A DNA stretch of 9,102 nucleotides from CAZKTF01 sp964555565 (GTDB lineage: Bacteria; Planctomycetota; JAJSAM01; JAKLKS01): positions 1 through 9,102 of the forward strand of contig CAZKTF010000145.1 in NCBI GenBank assembly GCA_964555565.1, written 5' to 3'. Below the pieces are notes generated by a model. That model was not told where the DNA came from. It saw nothing but the letters and a program-made list of their open reading frames with translations, and did no database searches. This document shows positions 5,922 through 9,102 of this stretch, in pieces. Positions within the stretch are counted from its first letter, which is position 1. Every line of letters starts with the position of its first letter. Both the position numbers and the translations under genes were made by a program.

Positions 5922-6273
5922 GGGGCGAACCGGGTTCGACCGGGCGTCGTCAATGCGCGGGACGCGCGCCGAGGTTCCAGGTGGCCTCGTAAAACCCTGG
6001 GAAAAACACAAGTGCCAACAGCACTTCCTACGCCCTCGCGGCTTAAGCCGTGAGCGTCCCCCCGCCCTTCGCCCGCGCGGGCCCGGGGACGAATGCAGCG
6101 GGCAGATCCCCCGGAGCGGCCGATCGGCCGGGGGACGACGACAGGTCGGCTGGCGCCCGGAGTCCCCCGTCCGCGGGGAATGCCGGGGGCGATGACCCAA
6201 TCGCGGAACACGCGCGTAGTGGCCCCGCAGGGACCGCCGCGGGACGTGGGTTCGATTCCCACCGCCTCCACCA
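5921..6273 (+). ncRNA. ssrA: Transfer-messenger RNA (tmRNA, 10Sa RNA)
   Basis: A one-piece tmRNA of 353 nt. The 5' end GGGGGCG (5921-5927) pairs with CGCCTCC (6263-6269) to form a 7-bp acceptor stem whose third pair is G-U, the alanine tRNA identity element, followed by A and an encoded CCA (6270-6273). The T arm GTGGG-TTCGATT-CCCAC (6246-6262) and the 5' block with GGGTTCGACCGGG are typical. The tag-coding frame at 6014-6046 ends in codons for Tyr-Ala-Leu-Ala-Ala and a TAA. The GC-rich stretch 6048-6240 should fold into the downstream pseudoknots. With SmpB, it enters stalled ribosomes, accepts the nascent chain on alanine, and serves as template for a degradation tag. It probably shares a transcript with smpB or uses a promoter I cannot see. 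Confidence 0.97.
6014..6046 (+). other. tmRNA proteolysis tag reading frame (ANSTSYALAA)
   Basis: GCC AAC AGC ACT TCC TAC GCC CTC GCG GCT TAA aligns codon for codon with the ten-codon E. coli tag (ANDENYALAA), following an A-rich run as usual. The C-terminal YALAA is the part recognised by ClpXP/ClpAP-type proteases. The inner residues NSTS lack the acidic pair of the E. coli tag. Confidence 0.88.
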
Positions 6274-6283
6274 TCCCTCCGCC

Positions 6284-6310
6284 GGCGGGGCGGCCTCGCG
6301 CCGCCCCGCC
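6284..6310 (+). terminator. GC-rich hairpin 10 nt after tmRNA
   Basis: GGCGGGGCGGC (6284-6294) and GCCGCCCCGCC (6300-6310) form a perfect 11-bp stem with a 5-nt loop. No T run follows. The position, directly after the tmRNA 3' end and before the next promoter, supports a terminator. Confidence 0.62.
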
Positions 6311-6354
6311 CCGGACCGGATCCTCCGCCGCCCGAGCCCGAGCCCGCGGAGGCG

Positions 6355-6383
6355 TTGCCTCGCGCCGGGACGCGGGCTACAAT
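6355..6383 (+). promoter_or_regulatory. Promoter of the CheY-like gene
   Basis: TTGCCT (6355-6360), 17 nt, TACAAT (6378-6383). Predicted start is near 6390, leaving a leader of about 29 nt that contains the ribosome binding site. The -35 is identical to that of the DUF4288-like gene and the -10 to that of the cheW operon. Confidence 0.68.
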
Positions 6384-6407
6384 GCCCCGCCGTAGGCGGG
6401 AGAGCGC

Positions 6408-6412
6408 GGAGG
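6408..6412 (+). promoter_or_regulatory. Ribosome binding site deciding the TTG start at 6419
   Basis: GGAGG stands 6 nt before TTG 6419, which also lies right at the start of the receiver fold. Together these favour a TTG start over the longer upstream frame, which would run through tmRNA. Confidence 0.7.
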
Positions 6413-6418
6413 CGGACC

Positions 6419-6793
6419 TTGGCGAAGTCGATCGTGGTGGTGGACGACGCGGGGGCCTACGGGTTCACGCTCTCGCTCCTGCTCCGGAACGCGGGGCACG
6501 ACGTCTACTGCTGCGGCTCCGCGGAGGAGGCGCTGCGCCGGCTCCAGGAACGGCATGCCGACGTCCTCGTGAGCGACATCGTCATGCCCGGGATGAGCGG
6601 CGACGTCCTGGCCGTGGAAGTCCGCCGCCGCTGGCCGAACACCAAGGTGGTCCTCATGTCGGGCCTGCCGAAGGAGAAGGTCCCGCCGCTGCCGTCCGGC
6701 GTGGCGTTCCTCCCCAAGCCCGTGGACGTGCAGCGGCTCCTCTCCGCCCTCGCGGGGCTCGACCACGCGCCGCCGCCGCCCCCCCCGCGGTAG
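6419..6793 (+). CDS. Single-domain CheY-like response regulator
   Basis: A 124-residue receiver domain with no output domain. Visible are the acidic pair Asp9/Asp10 (IVVVDDAG), phosphoacceptor Asp53 (VLVSDIVMPG), switch Ser81 (VVLMSGLP), Lys100 followed by Pro (FLPKPVD), then a short tail ending in a run of six prolines and Arg. The catalytic set is complete, so it should accept phosphate from a histidine kinase or Hpt protein. It has its own promoter and ribosome binding site, so it is not part of the smpB-ssrA unit. Downstream is a Ser/Thr kinase gene on the same strand, 186 nt away. Its partner could be a kinase elsewhere or the CheA encoded 6 kb away in this window; the sequence does not settle this. 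The proline tail may be a flexible linker or docking segment. Confidence 0.93.
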   Translation: MAKSIVVVDDAGAYGFTLSLLLRNAGHDVYCCGSAEEALRRLQERHADVLVSDIVMPGMSGDVLAVEVRRRWPNTKVVLMSGLPKEKVPPLPSGVAFLPKPVDVQRLLSALAGLDHAPPPPPPR

Positions 6794-6833
6794 CCCCTCC
6801 CCACTCCCTTCTCCCCGTCCCCGTCCCCTCCCC
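6794..6833. repeat. C-rich tract with seven C runs (G-quadruplex motif on the minus strand)
   Basis: Directly after the CheY-like stop are seven runs of three or four C (6794-6797, 6799-6802, 6806-6808, 6813-6816, 6819-6822, 6825-6828, 6830-6833) with loops of 1-4 nt. This low-complexity pyrimidine tract might affect termination or replication. It is not coding. Confidence 0.7.
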
Positions 6834-6880
6834 GTCGGCGTGGAGGAAAGCCCCCTCTGGCCCCGGCGGGCCCGGGAGGG

Positions 6881-6979
6881 TACGCTTCCCCCATCGTGGT
6901 CGCGCCGGCGGACGGCTCGGGAGAACCGTCCCAGGGATGCCGTCTCCGGCCACCGCGCGCAGGCTGAAGAGGGATCCGG
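6881..6979 (+). promoter_or_regulatory. Putative structured leader of the kinase gene
   Basis: TACGCT (6881-6886) could be a weak -10 element; no good -35 is visible. In the leader, GGACGG (6910-6915) can pair with CCGTCC (6926-6931), while the overlapping GACGGC (6911-6916) can pair instead with GCCGTC (6939-6944), and GGAGA (6920-6924) with TCTCC (6943-6947). The purine-rich AGAGGGA (6968-6974) lies 5 nt before the ATG at 6980 as ribosome binding site. The alternative pairings could be chance in such GC-rich DNA. Confidence 0.35.
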
Positions 6980-9102
6980 ATGCAACCGGGAGGGATGCTG
7001 GGGCCCTACCGGCTCCTCTCGGAGCTGGGGGCGGGGGGCATGGGGCGCGTCTTCCTGGCCCAGGTGGAGGCCAGGCTGGACGGGTTCCGCCTCGGCGACC
7101 GCGTCGCCGTCAAGGTCGTCCACCCCCACCTGGTCGAGAACCCCGGCCTCGTCGAACGCTTCCGCCGGGAGGCGGCCGCGGGGAAGCGCGTCCGCCACCC
7201 CAACGTCGTGGCGACCCTGGACGTGGGGAGCACCCGGGACGACGGCGTCGAGGTCAACTACATCGTGATGGAACACGTCGAGGGGCTCACGCTCGGCGCC
7301 CTCCTCAAGGAGACCGCGCGCGTCCCCGAGGACCTCTGCCGGCGGATCGGGCGGGACGTGGCGCGGGGCCTGGCCGCGATCCACGCGGCCGGGATCGTCC
7401 ACCGCGACCTCAAGCTCGACAACGTCCTCATCACCCGGGAGGAGATCGTGAAGGTGATGGACTTCGGCCTCGCCCGGATCCAGGACGAAGCCCTGCGCCT
7501 CTCCCGCTCGGGGCAATTCATCGGCTCCTTCCAGTACGCCGCCCCCGAGCAGTTCCGGGGGGACCCGGGGGAGGTGGACGCGCGCGCGGACCTCTACGCG
7601 CTGGGCTGGGTCCTCTACGCCCTGGCGGCCGGGTTCCACCCGCTCCACGGGGCGGAGGCCGCCACCGTCATCGAGCAGCAGCTCCACGGCGAGCCCCGGC
7701 GCCTCTCCGAGGTGAACCCCGCCGTGACCCTTTTCTACGAGGCGCTGGTCCACCGGCTCCTCGCGAAGGAGAAGGACGGCCGCTTCGGCACGGCGGAGGA
7801 GGTCCTCCGGATCCTCGAGGAGGGCGAAGAGAGCCCCTGGTGGCGGCGGCGCGCGGCGGAGCTCCGGGCCGCGGGGGCGGGCCCCCTGCGGCGCGTCCGC
7901 ATCCCCCGCGAGACCGCGTTCCACGGGCGCGACGCGGAGCTGCGCCGGCTCGCGGGGCTCTTCGACCGCGTGCGGGAGGGCGAGGGGGCGGCGGTCCTCC
8001 TCGAGGGAGACCCGGGGATCGGCAAGACGCGGCTGGCCGACGAGGTGGTCGGCGCGATCGAGGGCTCCCGCGCGCCGCTCCGGTTCCTCCACGGGGCCCA
8101 TCCCCCGGGAGGCGCTGCCACCGCCACGGGGGCCCTGGCCGCGGCCCTGGCGGAGCACTTCGGGCGGGACTCCCTCGAGGAGGCGCTCCGCCGCCACCAC
8201 GCCGCCTCCCCCTCCGCGATCGCGGGCCTCGCGGCGCTCCTCCGCGGGGAGCGGAACCCGGCGGGGGGCGACGCCCTCCCCGGCGAGGCGGCCCGCGAGG
8301 CCCTCGTGCGCCTCGTGGAGGAGGTCGCCGCGGAGGCCCCGACGATGGTCCTCCTCGACGACCTCCACTTCGCCCCCGAGGAGGGGCGCGCGGTCTTCGC
8401 CGCCCTCGCGGCCGCCGCCGCCGGCAGGCGGCTCCTCGTCCTCGGCACCGCACGCCCGGGGCTCCCCGCCCCCTGGCTCGCCTCCCTCGAGGGCCTCCCC
8501 GGATTCCAGCGCCTGCGCCTCGGCCCCCTCGCGCCGGAGGCGGTCCGGGAAATCCTCGCGGACGCGCTCCGCTCCCCCGCGCTGGCGGCCGAGCTCGCCC
8601 CCGAGATCGCCCGCAAGTCGGACGGGAACCCCTTCTTCGCCTTCGAGATCCTCCGGGAGATGCGCGAGCGCGGGGCGCTCCGCCCGCGCCCTGACGGCTC
8701 CTGGGAGAAGACCGCCGAGGTCCCGGCGGTCTCGATCCCGTCCACGGTCCGGGCCCTCATCGAGGCCCGCGTGGGCGAGCTGGCGGACGAGGACCGCGAC
8801 ATCCTCGACATGGCCGCCTGCTGCGGTTTCGAGTTCGACCCCTCCCTCGTCGCCGAGGCCCTCGGCCTCGGCCCCATCCCCGTGCTGCGCCGGCTGGCCC
8901 GCCTGGAGGAGAGGTACCACCTGGTCCGCGGCGCGGGGGACCGGTTCCGCTTCGAGCACCACCTCGTCCAGGAAGTCCTGGGTGCGCGCGGGCCCGCCCC
9001 GCTGCAGCGGGAGTACCGCGCCGCCCTCGGCAGGGCCCGCAGGGCCCGCAGCCCCGCCATGAGCGACACGACCTCGGGCCGGCCCACCGGCCCCTCCCCG
9101 GC
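6980..9102 (+). CDS. Serine/threonine protein kinase fused to an AAA/STAND-type ATPase (partial)
   Basis: The frame is open to the right edge (707 codons seen). Residues 8-280 are a Hanks-type kinase with complete motifs: glycine loop LGAGGMGRV (16-24), Lys45 in VAVKVV, HRDLKLDN (141-148, catalytic Asp143), DFG (161-163) and APE (188-190). From residue 313 comes an AAA_16-like ATPase: FHGRDAELRRL, Walker A GDPGIGKT (343-350), Walker B MVLLDDLHFA (456-465, Asp460/Asp461), GTARPG (489-494) and the helical KSDGNPFFAFEIL segment (546-558). A winged-helix-like region (about 585-640) and the HHLVQEV stretch (660-666) follow. In this family, TPR repeats usually come next, beyond the edge. No TM segment is visible. 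The ATG at 6980 has AGAGGGA 5 nt upstream. It probably couples protein phosphorylation to an ATP-dependent switch. The last 20 residues, after a duplicated 9-mer, look unlike the family. Confidence 0.93.
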   Translation, partial: MQPGGMLGPYRLLSELGAGGMGRVFLAQVEARLDGFRLGDRVAVKVVHPHLVENPGLVERFRREAAAGKRVRHPNVVATLDVGSTRDDGVEVNYIVMEHVEGLTLGALLKETARVPEDLCRRIGRDVARGLAAIHAAGIVHRDLKLDNVLITREEIVKVMDFGLARIQDEALRLSRSGQFIGSFQYAAPEQFRGDPGEVDARADLYALGWVLYALAAGFHPLHGAEAATVIEQQLHGEPRRLSEVNPAVTLFYEALVHRLLAKEKDGRFGTAEEVLRILEEGEESPWWRRRAAELRAAGAGPLRRVRIPRETAFHGRDAELRRLAGLFDRVREGEGAAVLLEGDPGIGKTRLADEVVGAIEGSRAPLRFLHGAHPPGGAATATGALAAALAEHFGRDSLEEALRRHHAASPSAIAGLAALLRGERNPAGGDALPGEAAREALVRLVEEVAAEAPTMVLLDDLHFAPEEGRAVFAALAAAAAGRRLLVLGTARPGLPAPWLASLEGLPGFQRLRLGPLAPEAVREILADALRSPALAAELAPEIARKSDGNPFFAFEILREMRERGALRPRPDGSWEKTAEVPAVSIPSTVRALIEARVGELADEDRDILDMAACCGFEFDPSLVAEALGLGPIPVLRRLARLEERYHLVRGAGDRFRFEHHLVQEVLGARGPAPLQREYRAALGRARRARSPAMSDTTSGRPTGPSP

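Noticed and set aside
5041..6273. Possible integration sites (att) at tRNA-Leu and at the tmRNA 3' end
   Set aside because: Both are common integration targets, but no integrase gene and no repeated copy of either 3' end is present in the window.
6050..6418. Upstream extension of the CheY-like frame back into tmRNA
   Set aside because: It would read through tmRNA and a promoter. The TTG at 6419 with GGAGG 6 nt upstream fits the receiver domain boundary.
6377..8962. An 861-codon minus-strand open frame opposite the CheY-like and kinase genes
   Set aside because: Same cause: few stops arise in very GC-rich antisense DNA. It spans two unrelated plus-strand genes with intact motifs.

Overview
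The window comes from a very GC-rich bacterium (by eye about 70% G+C or more; nearly every third codon position is G or C). It uses GTG and TTG starts freely. Combined with a chemosensory operon, a one-piece tmRNA and a Ser/Thr kinase fused to a STAND-type ATPase, this fits Myxococcota/Deltaproteobacteria, Planctomycetes, Acidobacteria or a related uncultured lineage. I cannot place it more closely from sequence alone.

Positions 1-4437, minus strand: a chemosensory operon read right to left. It holds cheW, then a receiver-GAF-like-histidine kinase gene that overlaps cheW, then a two-TM chemoreceptor, then the 5' end of cheA, which runs off the left edge. Genes overlap or are 6-12 nt apart, and one promoter (TTGCGG, 17 nt, TACAAT) lies just upstream of cheW. 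CheW and CheA should form the signalling core with the receptor. The REC-kinase is probably an extra input or output arm.

Positions 4438-4920: a divergent intergenic region, then a small plus-strand gene resembling the DUF4288 family, with its own promoter and a strong ribosome binding site. Positions 4921-5397: GGGGTCAGACC-type direct and inverted repeats, a minus-strand tRNA-Leu(CAG) with its own promoter, and a G-rich inverted repeat with quadruplex motifs on both strands.

Positions 5398-6310: a trans-translation module. smpB appears to be leaderless. A strong hairpin follows, then ssrA (tmRNA, tag ending YALAA, G3-U70 alanine identity pair, encoded CCA) and a GC-rich terminator-like hairpin. 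SmpB and tmRNA act together to rescue stalled ribosomes.

Positions 6355-9102: a promoter, a single-domain CheY-like response regulator with a TTG start, a C-rich spacer and hairpin-rich leader, then a Ser/Thr protein kinase fused to an AAA/STAND ATPase, cut by the right edge.

I see no clear case for a wholly new system. The most distinctive observations are a recurring TTGC-N16/17-TANNA(T/A) promoter upstream of four transcription units, a cheW whose best-placed start codon is ATC, a chemoreceptor with altered hairpin-tip residues, and a hairpin that abuts the tmRNA 5' end.
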